From Apibacter mensalis (lineage in GTDB: Bacteria; Bacteroidota; Bacteroidia; Flavobacteriales; Weeksellaceae), in assembly GCF_001418685.1 (NCBI RefSeq), contig NZ_LIVM01000009.1, positions 1 to 64,000 of the forward strand: DNA of 64,000 bases. The letters are read 5' to 3'. A model generated the notes under the pieces. That model ran no database searches and had not been told where the DNA came from. It saw only the letters and a program-made list of their open reading frames with translations. Shown in pieces: positions 1-8,942 of this stretch (position 1 is its first letter; every line of letters begins with the position of its first letter). Position numbers and translations under genes: made by a program.

Positions 1-2667
1 TACTTTAAGATAAAACGTAAGTCCATCACTGTAAGGCTGCGTGGTCATATAGATTCCATCTTTATCCGTACCTATATGCGGTTTAATCCCTATTTTGCCT
101 GTAACACCTATTTGAAATTTACCGCTACTGTTTATTTCTGTAATGATTAAATAAACACCCATCTCAAGGTCAATTTTACCTTCCAATTTTGCTTCTATAC
201 TGCCATCAATCTTTATAGGCTCGTCTCTTTGAGGGGAATAACCCCGCGTAAAAATATTTTCACTCACCGAATTATGGTTAAAGGTTGTCTCAAAATCTAT
301 TTGACCGGCAACACTAAAGTTAATATTTACGCCATTCTCGGGATTCATTAAATAGAGCTTTAAATCAAAAACTTTTTTAATGATGTAAGCAATTGGGTGC
401 CTGCGTGCAATTAATTCTAGTATATCCCAAGAAACTTTAACACCGATTATTGGGTCAGCTTTTAATTTAATTTCGGTTTGCACACCTACTTTTCCATTAA
501 TTTGGGGTTGTTTGTTATCTTCTATCTTTTTATAAAACCAAGTTACAGATGCAGCGACGGAGGGATATAAGATTTCAGTCTTTTTGGATTGTTTATCTAA
601 TACTTCAATTGCACCTTGTACCGATCTTCCGCCTTGCATTTTCTCAACTTCTTTTTCAAATTGTTTTTTTCTGGTTTTATCTTCGCTGCTTACTTCGCCG
701 TTACAAAACTCTTTAACCAACTTGTAAATCTCGTATATTTTCATAATAAAACGGTAATATTGTTTTACGGTTTCTTCCGTCATATCACGCTTAATCATTT
801 TGCCATCCTTGCCGCCATATTCAACAGTTAACGAAGCCTCAAAACGCTTAATAATGTCAAGGATTCCATTAAATCCACCTTTTTTTGTTTTGGGTTTTTT
901 GTTCTGTGTTTTAGAGATTTGTGCTATGGTTTTAGACCGGGGTTTTGCAATTCCGGCACTATCAACTTGAATGTAATCGATACGATAGGTGTTTAATTTA
1001 TATTCTTCTTTTTCAATATAATTTCTAAAATCGTTTTCATTAAAATTAAAGCTGATCAGCAAAGTCCATTTTATATCCGGAAATACATTAATCTTTACAG
1101 GTATGCTGTATCGGCAGGTTTCTGCTATGATCACATGTTTTTGAACATCTTTTTCGTTAAACCAAAAATAGTTAAAAGGAAAATCATTAATCACGCCTAA
1201 GGTGCTATGGTCTCGTATGTATTTATAGGGGATAAGCAAATCAACGGAACTGTAATCGATTTTTTGAATTTTAATGCCTTGCTTTTCAGAAGAAAGATTA
1301 GCGGGGAAATAAAATACGCTGTCTGCACCTTGGGTGTGCTGTTGCGTTTTGCATTCTTCGGTTTTTAAATTTGTGCTTAAAGTTAACAGATAAGGCTTTT
1401 CATCTCCTGCAATCAGACTAATTTCAACCGGATTAAGTTTTATACCTTCCTTTTTTTCCTCAAATAGGGTTATTTCTTTATCTTCTTTATGTGCTTTTAT
1501 CCATGTATAATGGCAAGGATCTCCGTTAGGTTGCAAAAGTATATCCCCAGCTTTTTCCACATATTCATCGACTTCTTTATTTTGTATCTCCAGTAAGCTA
1601 TACATATCCGTGTACCCAATGGTTAAATACCCATATAGTGTCGGATATAATTTTTTTAAATCTGTATCAGTTGCGGTATATGCTGGATAAATGTGTTTAA
1701 GAGTAACAGAGAAGGTACGTTTACTTTTCTCTTTTTGATCCTCAGGTTTGTTATCTAGGGCTAAGGGTATCAAAAGTTCAGCTCTTTTAAAATAATGGGA
1801 GAGGTATGAGACTAACTCATAATCAAGATCTTCACTCCAAAAATCATCATTTTCGGGCTTTAATCCATTTACTTTTTTCTCATAGATTGTTTTGTGCCTT
1901 TCTATTTTAACCCCTAAAAATCCGCTATCAGATCCAAATTGTTCTTTTTGATCAATTATAACTGTAAATTCAGCATCTTCGGGAATCGACAACGTACAGG
2001 TGTGTAGAGCAAAGAGGAGGTTTTCACCATAATAAACCACATGATCATTCTCTTGTGATTCTTTTTCTGTTTTGGGTAAAAACATTTGCCCTGTTCTGTG
2101 GAAAGGCGAATTATTGATTATAAGATCCGTTCGATAAATTTTTGGTTCTGCAATGGGAACGATAAAAATACCCTTAGGTGCTTTGCTGAAATGCAGTTCA
2201 GGATGGATTAAAAATGCCTCTACCCATGACAGGGTAGGGGTGTCATACGATTCGTTATCGAATTTAATCTGAATGGTATTTTGTATGTTATAGTTGCCTT
2301 GGACATTGTGTACATCAATTTTGGATATCTGTTCAATAGAGGTATTAAGTATCCATTCTTCATTCCCATCTTTTTTATTATTCCTGTTGGCATCTCTATA
2401 CCATCCGTGCCAACTGATTCCCCCTTTTTGCAAGCTGTTTACCTTTCCGTACACCCATTTAATACCGCTGTGTATTTGCTTGTTTTTTACTTTATCTTCA
2501 ACGTCGGACAATACCTTTTCATCTATTTCTACCGACAAGGTCACCGATTTTCCATTGGCTCTCAGCCCATATACTTCGCAGCCGTTTAAAAGTTTAGGAA
2601 ATTTTATAAGTTGTCCGCTGCTTATATCTTCTTCAGAAATAATGATTCTTTTAATTCCTTTAGACAT
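1..2667 (-). CDS. Large unrecognised T6SS-module protein (3' end outside window)
   Basis: I do not recognise this family. The frame is open from an ATG at 2667 to the left edge, giving 889 residues without a stop, so the C-terminus is missing. It has no signal peptide and no evident transmembrane helix. The sequence looks beta-rich and soluble, with a charged lysine-rich helical stretch around residues 590-690 (KKPKTKKGG and the region after it) and alternating-pattern beta strands towards the visible end. Residues 217-226 (LLFALHTCTL) closely match a segment of the 337-aa protein encoded two genes upstream. The start codon lies one base after the stop of the DUF4280 gene, which implies translational coupling and a shared role. 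Its place at the end of an hcp-vgrG-PAAR-like cluster suggests a large effector or a structural partner of the spike, but this is inference from context only. Confidence 0.75.
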   Translation of the reverse strand, partial: MSKGIKRIIISEEDISSGQLIKFPKLLNGCEVYGLRANGKSVTLSVEIDEKVLSDVEDKVKNKQIHSGIKWVYGKVNSLQKGGISWHGWYRDANRNNKKDGNEEWILNTSIEQISKIDVHNVQGNYNIQNTIQIKFDNESYDTPTLSWVEAFLIHPELHFSKAPKGIFIVPIAEPKIYRTDLIINNSPFHRTGQMFLPKTEKESQENDHVVYYGENLLFALHTCTLSIPEDAEFTVIIDQKEQFGSDSGFLGVKIERHKTIYEKKVNGLKPENDDFWSEDLDYELVSYLSHYFKRAELLIPLALDNKPEDQKEKSKRTFSVTLKHIYPAYTATDTDLKKLYPTLYGYLTIGYTDMYSLLEIQNKEVDEYVEKAGDILLQPNGDPCHYTWIKAHKEDKEITLFEEKKEGIKLNPVEISLIAGDEKPYLLTLSTNLKTEECKTQQHTQGADSVFYFPANLSSEKQGIKIQKIDYSSVDLLIPYKYIRDHSTLGVINDFPFNYFWFNEKDVQKHVIIAETCRYSIPVKINVFPDIKWTLLISFNFNENDFRNYIEKEEYKLNTYRIDYIQVDSAGIAKPRSKTIAQISKTQNKKPKTKKGGFNGILDIIKRFEASLTVEYGGKDGKMIKRDMTEETVKQYYRFIMKIYEIYKLVKEFCNGEVSSEDKTRKKQFEKEVEKMQGGRSVQGAIEVLDKQSKKTEILYPSVAASVTWFYKKIEDNKQPQINGKVGVQTEIKLKADPIIGVKVSWDILELIARRHPIAYIIKKVFDLKLYLMNPENGVNINFSVAGQIDFETTFNHNSVSENIFTRGYSPQRDEPIKIDGSIEAKLEGKIDLEMGVYLIITEINSSGKFQIGVTGKIGIKPHIGTDKDGIYMTTQPYSDGLTFYLKV

Positions 2668-2668
2668 C

Positions 2669-3133
2669 TTATTTGGCTTTTAGTGTTAGTGTTTTATGGG
2701 TTAGTTTTAATGTGGAAAAGGGATTGATTTGTTCATGAACTGCTTTATCGGTATTATCAAGGTTTTGTTGTGATATTTCTGCTTGCTGTCCGTGGTGGAT
2801 AACCGTAATGCAATCTTGACCACCTAGTGGGCAGCTTGCTTTGGATTGTTCAGTCAATAATTTTCCGGCTCCTTCTATTTTTTGTTTGGATTCTTCAGCG
2901 CTCCATTGAGTCACTTGTACCGTGCATGGTGCTCGATGCGGCTTTTTTGCACATCCTCCGAAACAATTCTTTTTAAATGTTGCTCCTATATCGGTGGTGG
3001 TTGCCGCTAACTTTTTTTCACTATTATGATCATTTAAATAAAGTATGTTCTGAGTTTTAACAACCAGTTCATCAGTACTACTGCCATACTTACAGGCACA
3101 TATAGCTCCTTGAACTAAATATTTTATTCCCAT
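2669..3133 (-). CDS. DUF4280 PAAR-like T6SS spike-tip protein
   Basis: This 154-aa protein matches the DUF4280 (PAAR-like) family by its opening, MGIKYLVQGAICACKYGSS, with regularly spaced Cys and His residues (C12, C14, then CFGGC, C and SCPLGGQDC) suited to binding a metal at a cone tip. DUF4280 proteins are known companions of VgrG in Bacteroidetes and other T6SS and are thought to cap the spike and to carry or recruit effectors. The C-terminal 40 residues form a polar tail rather than a toxin domain, so this looks like a stand-alone tip. The gene stops one base before the start of the large downstream gene and lies 37 bp after the 337-aa gene, within a single leftward transcription unit. 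Confidence 0.82.
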   Translation of the reverse strand: MGIKYLVQGAICACKYGSSTDELVVKTQNILYLNDHNSEKKLAATTTDIGATFKKNCFGGCAKKPHRAPCTVQVTQWSAEESKQKIEGAGKLLTEQSKASCPLGGQDCITVIHHGQQAEISQQNLDNTDKAVHEQINPFSTLKLTHKTLTLKAK

Positions 3134-3169
3134 ATTTGTATTGTTTTAGTTTTTGTCTCAAATTTGAAT

Positions 3170-4183
3170 TTATATATTAAATAATCGATCAAACCAGCTT
3201 CGTTTTTTTCGCAGATATTTTTGATAATTTTCTTCCTCTTCTATTTCTTTTTCTTTCTGTTTTTGAAGGTATTGAGCATGTTGTAATTCCTTTTCTTGGG
3301 GAGCAGGTTCTTCTTCTCTTAATTGGTAGCAAGTCATTTTACAAAGCGTTACTTTGTTTTCTTCTGTAATAGTTTTAACTTCAGCTAATATATCTTTAAC
3401 CGTGTAATCGATATAATCCATATTATATTCTACAAAAAGTTCATAAACTTGTCCCGAAAGTGAAGTGGCGGTTCCTTGAAAATGGATATAAAATCCTATC
3501 ATGCTGTTATATGTTTCATCGATTTTCAGCTTACCTGTAAAAGTTAGCGGATAACTGACTTTAGGAACCCGTAATTTTATCTTACTTTTCACTTCTCGGG
3601 ATTGAGGATACGATCTGTACAGAGTATGAGTATGAAGGGCAAAAAATAAGTCATTATATATCAACTGTTGAATAAATTGACCAGGGTTTGCAAGATCTTG
3701 TTGGATTTCTTGAATATATTGAGAAAAAATTTCCCCTTTGTAATTTCGTTGTAATTCAGGCAATCCTTGTTCAAACTTCTGCCTTATTTGTTTATGGTTA
3801 CTGATTTGCTTTCCCCCGGTGTCGTAATTAACGATAATTTGGATAGGATATAAAATTTCAGCGCACGCAATAGCTAATTGATCAACAGTTCTTTGGGGAG
3901 TTTTACCTTCTATAAAAAAATATTTTTTTTGGTACTCTGTATTGATACTTCGGGTTGAAAGCGTTTTACTCCGTACCTTTATTTCATACCCTACTGATTG
4001 TTTTTCAACAAGAAATTGTATTGCTACACGATATACTCTTCTTGTCAATGGGTATATAGAAAGTGTATTGTTAGATTTTAAGAGCACTTTGCCTTCAGGT
4101 TTTTTAACTGTCAGACGCCTTTTATTGCTTTTTTTTATCGGTGGTATATTTTTTTCTTCGAGAAAAAATCCGTTGGGTTTCAT
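3170..4183 (-). CDS. Unrecognised 337-aa T6SS-module protein
   Basis: I do not recognise this protein. It has no signal peptide or membrane segment and starts with a Lys/Arg-rich region (residues 1-35). A middle part of mixed alpha/beta character contains AEILYPIQI (108-116) and LFFALHTHTL (179-188). The second matches a segment of the large protein at the left edge; the first resembles a segment of the 124-aa protein next to it. The last 50 residues are a very charged Glu/Lys helix, probably a coiled coil, ending in KKRSWFDRLF. Its position between a candidate immunity gene and the PAAR-like gene would suit an effector-loading chaperone or adaptor, but nothing in the sequence proves this. 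The gap to the 124-aa gene upstream is only 5 bp. Confidence 0.72.
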   Translation of the reverse strand: MKPNGFFLEEKNIPPIKKSNKRRLTVKKPEGKVLLKSNNTLSIYPLTRRVYRVAIQFLVEKQSVGYEIKVRSKTLSTRSINTEYQKKYFFIEGKTPQRTVDQLAIACAEILYPIQIIVNYDTGGKQISNHKQIRQKFEQGLPELQRNYKGEIFSQYIQEIQQDLANPGQFIQQLIYNDLFFALHTHTLYRSYPQSREVKSKIKLRVPKVSYPLTFTGKLKIDETYNSMIGFYIHFQGTATSLSGQVYELFVEYNMDYIDYTVKDILAEVKTITEENKVTLCKMTCYQLREEEPAPQEKELQHAQYLQKQKEKEIEEEENYQKYLRKKRSWFDRLFNI

Positions 4184-4188
4184 AACGA

Positions 4189-4563
4189 TTAATTAAGATA
4201 TAATGTATGATTTAAAATTATAATTTCTTTTTTATCCTCTTTCTCCTTTTTCTCAACAATCCGTAGTGGATAAAAGTAACGAAATGCCATATCTTGGATA
4301 TATTCTTTCGAAATTTCTTTTTGATATATAAATTCATGGTTTTCAAAACGGTAACCTCCGGAAGATATGGTTATTTGGTCGTTTATTTTAAAAGGATTTT
4401 CTGAATAGATAAATTGAACTTTATCTATCTTAATTTCTAGAAAAGTTCCATTGCCAAATTCCTTGTAAGATACTTTTTCATGCTCTAACATTTGAAAGTT
4501 GGGTATTCTGATAATTTCCACGCTAGGCGGATAATTTAATTCAAATATATTTATGCTTGACAT
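4189..4563 (-). CDS. Unrecognised 124-aa T6SS-module protein
   Basis: This is a small, soluble, probably beta-rich protein with no recognised family. Near its end it carries DMAFRYFYPLRIVEKKEK, similar in pattern to the AEILYPIQIIVNYD stretch of the neighbouring 337-aa protein (both show a helix followed by F/L-Y-P-hydrophobic-basic-I). It may therefore be a stand-alone relative of the N-terminal third of that protein. It sits 2 bp after the secreted 301-aa gene and 5 bp before the 337-aa gene, so it is clearly in the same operon. Possible roles are an adaptor, a chaperone or a second immunity protein; the sequence alone does not decide. Confidence 0.68.
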   Translation of the reverse strand: MSSINIFELNYPPSVEIIRIPNFQMLEHEKVSYKEFGNGTFLEIKIDKVQFIYSENPFKINDQITISSGGYRFENHEFIYQKEISKEYIQDMAFRYFYPLRIVEKKEKEDKKEIIILNHTLYLN

Positions 4564-4565
4564 CT

Positions 4566-5471
4566 TTATTGTTTTTTATTTCTTTTTTTTAAGTAGGCCT
4601 GATACATTCTTTCTTCCTCTTCCATCCACTGTTCCCGGGTATAGCTTTTACCTTTATAATGCTTAAAGGCACCTTCTGCTTGCTTGGAGATATCGAATAT
4701 CACTTTTTCTTCCAAAACTTCGGGAGCAAACTCGTATCGGTTTTCATACCATATTAATTTTTTTTCAATGATCTTTTGAACTTCCAGCTTTTCGTTCATA
4801 AAATATTCGCGAGAGGTGGCATGCTCTCCCAGCTTGCTGCTGCTGTCAAATTCTGTATAGTCTTCCACTCTTATAGATCCGTTGCTCCCATCCACATAAA
4901 AGATACGGAAGTTAACCAGATGTCCGTCGCGTAGTATCGAATCTTTTTGTATCAGTGGGTAACGCACAGTATATAAGGGCTCTGTATCATCATTGGGGGA
5001 AGTATAATGCCTGCTAACATCCATACCTTTCTCTCCTACGCTTAAATCAATCCCGTATAAGGCTTTCATTTTTTGTATCAAATCGTCTACCGTAAAGGTA
5101 TACAGATAGTCATAATTATTTATCCGTTCTATATTACCGTTCTCATCATACATTTTTAATTGACCTATATCAAAGCTATAAAAAAGTTTTCCCTGGTAAT
5201 GTAGATTACCATTAGGATAATATCTTCTTTCTACCCTATAAGGACTACCTTCTCGATCAATAACTTCTCTAATAAAATGATCTGGCTCTACGTGTTGATA
5301 TACGCAAATATTATTATCCAAATAAAAGATATAACTGCCATTAGTATTTTTTTCTTTAAATGTTTTTAAGTCAAAAGTTTTTGTATGAAGGTCAAAATCT
5401 TTGAGAGATTGGGAGTAGTTGGGGGTAATCATAAACAGTACTAAGATTAGGGTTATAAGTAATTTTTTCAT
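4566..5471 (-). CDS. Secreted 301-aa protein with MORN-like repeat; candidate T6SS immunity protein
   Basis: The N-terminus is a clear Sec signal peptide (MKKLLITLILVLFMI, likely cleaved near residue 20 after YSQ), so the protein is exported. There is no lipobox cysteine. Residues about 80-110 read YYPNGNLHYQGKLFY followed by GQLKMYDENGN, the pattern of MORN-like/YwqK-type repeats found in many Bacteroidetes periplasmic proteins. The rest is beta-rich and polar and ends in a basic tail. The gene follows the metzincin effector gene by 10 bp. An exported protein encoded directly after a T6SS toxin candidate is the normal arrangement for a periplasmic immunity protein, so that is the favoured role. 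It is an inference and not shown by any known immunity domain. Confidence 0.7.
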   Translation of the reverse strand: MKKLLITLILVLFMITPNYSQSLKDFDLHTKTFDLKTFKEKNTNGSYIFYLDNNICVYQHVEPDHFIREVIDREGSPYRVERRYYPNGNLHYQGKLFYSFDIGQLKMYDENGNIERINNYDYLYTFTVDDLIQKMKALYGIDLSVGEKGMDVSRHYTSPNDDTEPLYTVRYPLIQKDSILRDGHLVNFRIFYVDGSNGSIRVEDYTEFDSSSKLGEHATSREYFMNEKLEVQKIIEKKLIWYENRYEFAPEVLEEKVIFDISKQAEGAFKHYKGKSYTREQWMEEEERMYQAYLKKRNKKQ

Positions 5472-5481
5472 GGTTTTTTAT

Positions 5482-7008
5482 TTAAATTTCTTGGCGAATT
5501 AAATCCCACTGCCATTTATAGAGAAAATAAGCATCTCTGGAATAGTCCATCAAATTACCGGTACTGCCCTGATTTAAGAAAAATTTCGCATATTTTCCGT
5601 GATTTTTATAGCTGTCACTATAAAACGTATGTGCCAATCCTAACCCATGCATGGCTTCATGCACCGGAGTATTGGCATGAGCATGAAAAAAAGGTAAATT
5701 ATCTTTAAAAGTCAGATCTTGATAGATAAAGCACCTTTTTGAATTCAGAACGGAATCGCCAAGAATATCTGTTTCTTCATCTTTTTTACATTTTAGATTA
5801 AAGATGTAGATAATTAAATGTCCTTTTTTATCTTCGGGTAAGAAGGATTCTAAATATTTTTCTCCGCTATTTCTGAGTGTATTGTTGTATTTCCATATTA
5901 TATTTCCTTCCCCATCTATATAAGAAGTATTCTTTTTAAATCGTGGATCTTTAGTGAGGTCTAAAAATTTTTCTCCATCCTTTGTTTTATAAAATTCAAG
6001 TTCTGGTTCTATATAAGCCTGATTAAACAAATGATGAAATCGTTGAATTTGATCTTTATAAAACTTCCCTCTTTGTACCTCTTTTCCGTTTGTATCATTA
6101 ACATCCGTTTGTAATTGTACGGCTAATACGTTAACTTTTTTCCGATAATTGGCTGAATTGGGCAAAACCTTAATAACTCCGGCCAATTCTTTCATGCTTT
6201 CTTGTTCCAATTCATGTTTTCCTTTGCTTCCTTTCGGATAGGCATAGACCCGTATTTCTTGTTCACGGTCAAAATCTTTCAGGCAGGTTATTTTTAAGTT
6301 GCAACCGTGTTTGGTGGGTTGGCATTTTTTTGTTTCTAAGGGTATTTCAAGAGAATGTTTAAAGAGACTTGTATCGTATTCAAATTTCCATTGATCAATA
6401 TCTTTTTCAATTTCAACGCTTAGGGATAAATAAGCTTCATAAACGGGTTTATATTCAGACGTGAGACTTTCCACATATTCTTTGGAATACAAAGTAAGAT
6501 AAGGAATATAATAAAGCCATTCTTCGCTTTCCCATCCGTCTTTTATTTCTTTTTTGGGTCGGTAAGTAATGGGGTGTTTTTTATATTCCTTGCACAAGGC
6601 TTCATATTGTTCTTTAGCGGTTTTATATTGTTTAAAAACACCGTTCTCACTAAAGTATCCTGTTTGCGTATCAAGGGGAAGACTGTCAAAGAAAGATTTT
6701 TCATCTGTATATACTGAATTTTTTTTTCGAAAAAAATCAAAGCCGAATTGTCCTTGATATTTCATTTTTTTTGCTTCACCGGTAGTAGAAGGACTCAAGG
6801 GATTGGGTCCTTCTCCGGGTAAAAATTCTATACAAGCTAAAGACAACGGAATTTCTCTCTCCGGATGAGGAATTGCCTTGCCGAATAGTATGTCACGTGC
6901 TTGGGTGATAACTTCTTTGGCTGAATCGATAATATCACCTTTGGCATAATTTCGTATTTCTCCATTGGCTGTACGGCGTAGAGTTCCTCCTACTTTAATT
7001 CGCAGCAT
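5482..7008 (-). CDS. Metzincin-type zinc metallopeptidase, probable T6SS effector
   Basis: The 508-aa protein ends in a zinc protease domain with the metzincin signature HEAMHGLGLAH at residues 450-460 (three His ligands and the catalytic Glu451), followed by a probable Met-turn NLMDYS with Met487. There is no signal peptide, as expected for cargo delivered by a T6SS needle. The first 35 residues (KVGGTLRRTANGEIRNYAKG region) read like short gp5/VgrG-type beta repeats, which could seat the protein on the spike. The middle (residues 60-430) is of unknown fold. The gene lies 25 bp after vgrG and 10 bp before a secreted partner gene. Known T6SS metzincin or amidase effectors act in the periplasm of the prey; the substrate here is unknown. 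The protease call is firm and the effector role is inferred from context. Confidence 0.8.
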   Translation of the reverse strand: MLRIKVGGTLRRTANGEIRNYAKGDIIDSAKEVITQARDILFGKAIPHPEREIPLSLACIEFLPGEGPNPLSPSTTGEAKKMKYQGQFGFDFFRKKNSVYTDEKSFFDSLPLDTQTGYFSENGVFKQYKTAKEQYEALCKEYKKHPITYRPKKEIKDGWESEEWLYYIPYLTLYSKEYVESLTSEYKPVYEAYLSLSVEIEKDIDQWKFEYDTSLFKHSLEIPLETKKCQPTKHGCNLKITCLKDFDREQEIRVYAYPKGSKGKHELEQESMKELAGVIKVLPNSANYRKKVNVLAVQLQTDVNDTNGKEVQRGKFYKDQIQRFHHLFNQAYIEPELEFYKTKDGEKFLDLTKDPRFKKNTSYIDGEGNIIWKYNNTLRNSGEKYLESFLPEDKKGHLIIYIFNLKCKKDEETDILGDSVLNSKRCFIYQDLTFKDNLPFFHAHANTPVHEAMHGLGLAHTFYSDSYKNHGKYAKFFLNQGSTGNLMDYSRDAYFLYKWQWDLIRQEI

Positions 7009-7033
7009 ATCTTTTCTTTTTGGGATTCAATTT

Positions 7034-8908
7034 TTAATGTAAATTGGATTTATTAATACTGTTATTTCTAACTTCTTTTTGTGAATTATTTAAAATCTTG
7101 CCTACGCTTTGATTTTCTATCTTACTGTAGCTGTTAGAAATCATATCCTTATCCGTATGCATGGATAAATCGCCTTGAACATCAATATCAGCCGTTCCGG
7201 CAATGGTATATTGAGTTGAACCAAGAACTTTTGTTTTATGGTTACCGCTTACATTTAAATTATTATTTTTACCTATAGTAAAATTAACATTTTCACCCAC
7301 CATGATATTTAAATTTTTTACCACATTGAGCGTTACATTGCCGTCTCCTTCAAACTTTATAAAGCTTCCTTCCTTGTCTTCTTCCAAAATGCTGCCTTCG
7401 GCATCATTGGCTATGCGTTTTGTTCCGCTTCGGGTTTGGAATACTTTCAAGTCATTATTTTTAGTATGAAAACCGCTTTTTTGATTTCCGCTGTACACGC
7501 TCCCGATCACTATGGGAGCTTCTGCATTGTGTCCCAGAAAATCTACCCATACGATATGTCCTATTTCGGGTATTATATGCGCTCCTTGTCCTCCTCCCGA
7601 ATGCACTTGCATCAACGGTACCCATAAGGTGCTTTCATTCTCCTTTTGCCAAAAAAAACGGATTTTTAAGCGGTTCAGTCCTTCCGGATCGTTATTATCG
7701 ATCACCAGCGCAAATTGACTGTCTATGTGTGGGTAGGCGTTTTCTTCTAAATAGGGTGCGATTTTCTGCTCAAAAGGTATTCCTTTCGCGTGATTTTTAT
7801 ATCCTTCGTCTGTAAAACTATGTTCGATTTCTATGATACGGTAACTTTCTATGGGCTGATGTTTTTGAAGATCTCTATTCCATGCATTCATTTGCATGGT
7901 GTCGCCTATCCGAAGATGTGGATTGTCGGTTTGGACTGTTGCCCAAACGGTGGCTTCCTTGCTGATTTTTTGGCGTTCCACCGCTCTTTCCGGTTGTTGT
8001 GCATCTCCGTAAAATAAATCGGGCGCAAATGATCCGGTTTGAGGTTGTGTATACAGCTTTTCCGAAGCATGTATAGCTTTGAAATGGTAGGGGTTACGTG
8101 CGTCGGGGTAAGAAAGCTGCACGGATTCCTGTTTTTGTATGGAATCTTTTCGTAAATCGTAGCGTTCTCGTACCAAATGTTGAGACTGACAACATACTTC
8201 CAAGGAATATTCTTGAAAATCTTTTTTTTCAAATAATTCTGTTCTTTGTTGATTGCCTCTGCCAAAAACAAAATATTGTCCGTTGTGGTACATATATTCG
8301 CCGTATTTTTTCGCCAATCGTTTTAAAAATTCAAAATCGGTTTCGTTATATCCTACTGTATAGGGCAAAATCTCCTTAGTTTCAGGGGATATAAGTACTT
8401 GTAACCGATTGTCTTTATATTTGTCGGTAACTTCTTTTACTATTTGTTCTAACGTTTTATGGATATAGGTTTGGCAGGTTATGCCCTGGTCCATCAAAAT
8501 GGTCCCTGAGCTGCCTGTCAGGCGTATATAGGGATACCCGTCTTGAGAGGTATATTCTACTTTGGTTATAATCCCTTCAAATAATGCTGTGGTTTGTTTA
8601 AAACGGATCAATTGTATCGTAAAACGATTCGACATCAGTTTTTGGGAATTCGTTAACGGATAGTTGTTTTTTTCGTTAAAGGCTTCGCTCGGACATAAGA
8701 GTTCAAAATAATTATGTGAGAGCATAGTTTGCTTTATGGTTACTTGAATATGGTTTTCTCGTGAAATCTCCTTTCCGTCAATACTGACTTTTGCATAGGT
8801 CTGAAAAGTATCGCCAAAAGTGCTGCTGTAATATATATTGCCCACTTCTTTTGGTATTTCTCCGCTAACAAATGTAAAGGATTTTCCTTCGTGACTTTTA
8901 TTTATCAT
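7034..8908 (-). CDS. tssI: T6SS spike protein VgrG (TssI)
   Basis: This 624-aa protein is a VgrG: a gp27-like N-terminal region (about 25-380), a gp5 OB-fold region (about 395-475, with DNNDPEGLNRLKIRFFW and the WVDFLGH segment) and a C-terminal run of short beta repeats (about 515-600, e.g. NLNIMVGENVNFTIG) that form the needle. It assembles as a trimer at the tip of the Hcp tube and delivers effectors. There is no extra C-terminal toxin domain; the last 25 residues are Asn-rich. The chosen ATG gives the usual family start. Upstream is hcp (34 bp) and downstream is the metzincin gene (25 bp), so spike and cargo are co-transcribed. Confidence 0.95.
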   Translation of the reverse strand: MINKSHEGKSFTFVSGEIPKEVGNIYYSSTFGDTFQTYAKVSIDGKEISRENHIQVTIKQTMLSHNYFELLCPSEAFNEKNNYPLTNSQKLMSNRFTIQLIRFKQTTALFEGIITKVEYTSQDGYPYIRLTGSSGTILMDQGITCQTYIHKTLEQIVKEVTDKYKDNRLQVLISPETKEILPYTVGYNETDFEFLKRLAKKYGEYMYHNGQYFVFGRGNQQRTELFEKKDFQEYSLEVCCQSQHLVRERYDLRKDSIQKQESVQLSYPDARNPYHFKAIHASEKLYTQPQTGSFAPDLFYGDAQQPERAVERQKISKEATVWATVQTDNPHLRIGDTMQMNAWNRDLQKHQPIESYRIIEIEHSFTDEGYKNHAKGIPFEQKIAPYLEENAYPHIDSQFALVIDNNDPEGLNRLKIRFFWQKENESTLWVPLMQVHSGGGQGAHIIPEIGHIVWVDFLGHNAEAPIVIGSVYSGNQKSGFHTKNNDLKVFQTRSGTKRIANDAEGSILEEDKEGSFIKFEGDGNVTLNVVKNLNIMVGENVNFTIGKNNNLNVSGNHKTKVLGSTQYTIAGTADIDVQGDLSMHTDKDMISNSYSKIENQSVGKILNNSQKEVRNNSINKSNLH

Positions 8909-8942
8909 CTTTTGTAGTAATAGTTTGTTAATAAGTCCATTA

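Noticed and set aside
2281-2683. Plus-strand ORFs opposite the large T6SS-module gene
   Set aside because: They are mirror frames of a continuous 889-codon minus-strand gene with ordinary amino-acid content.
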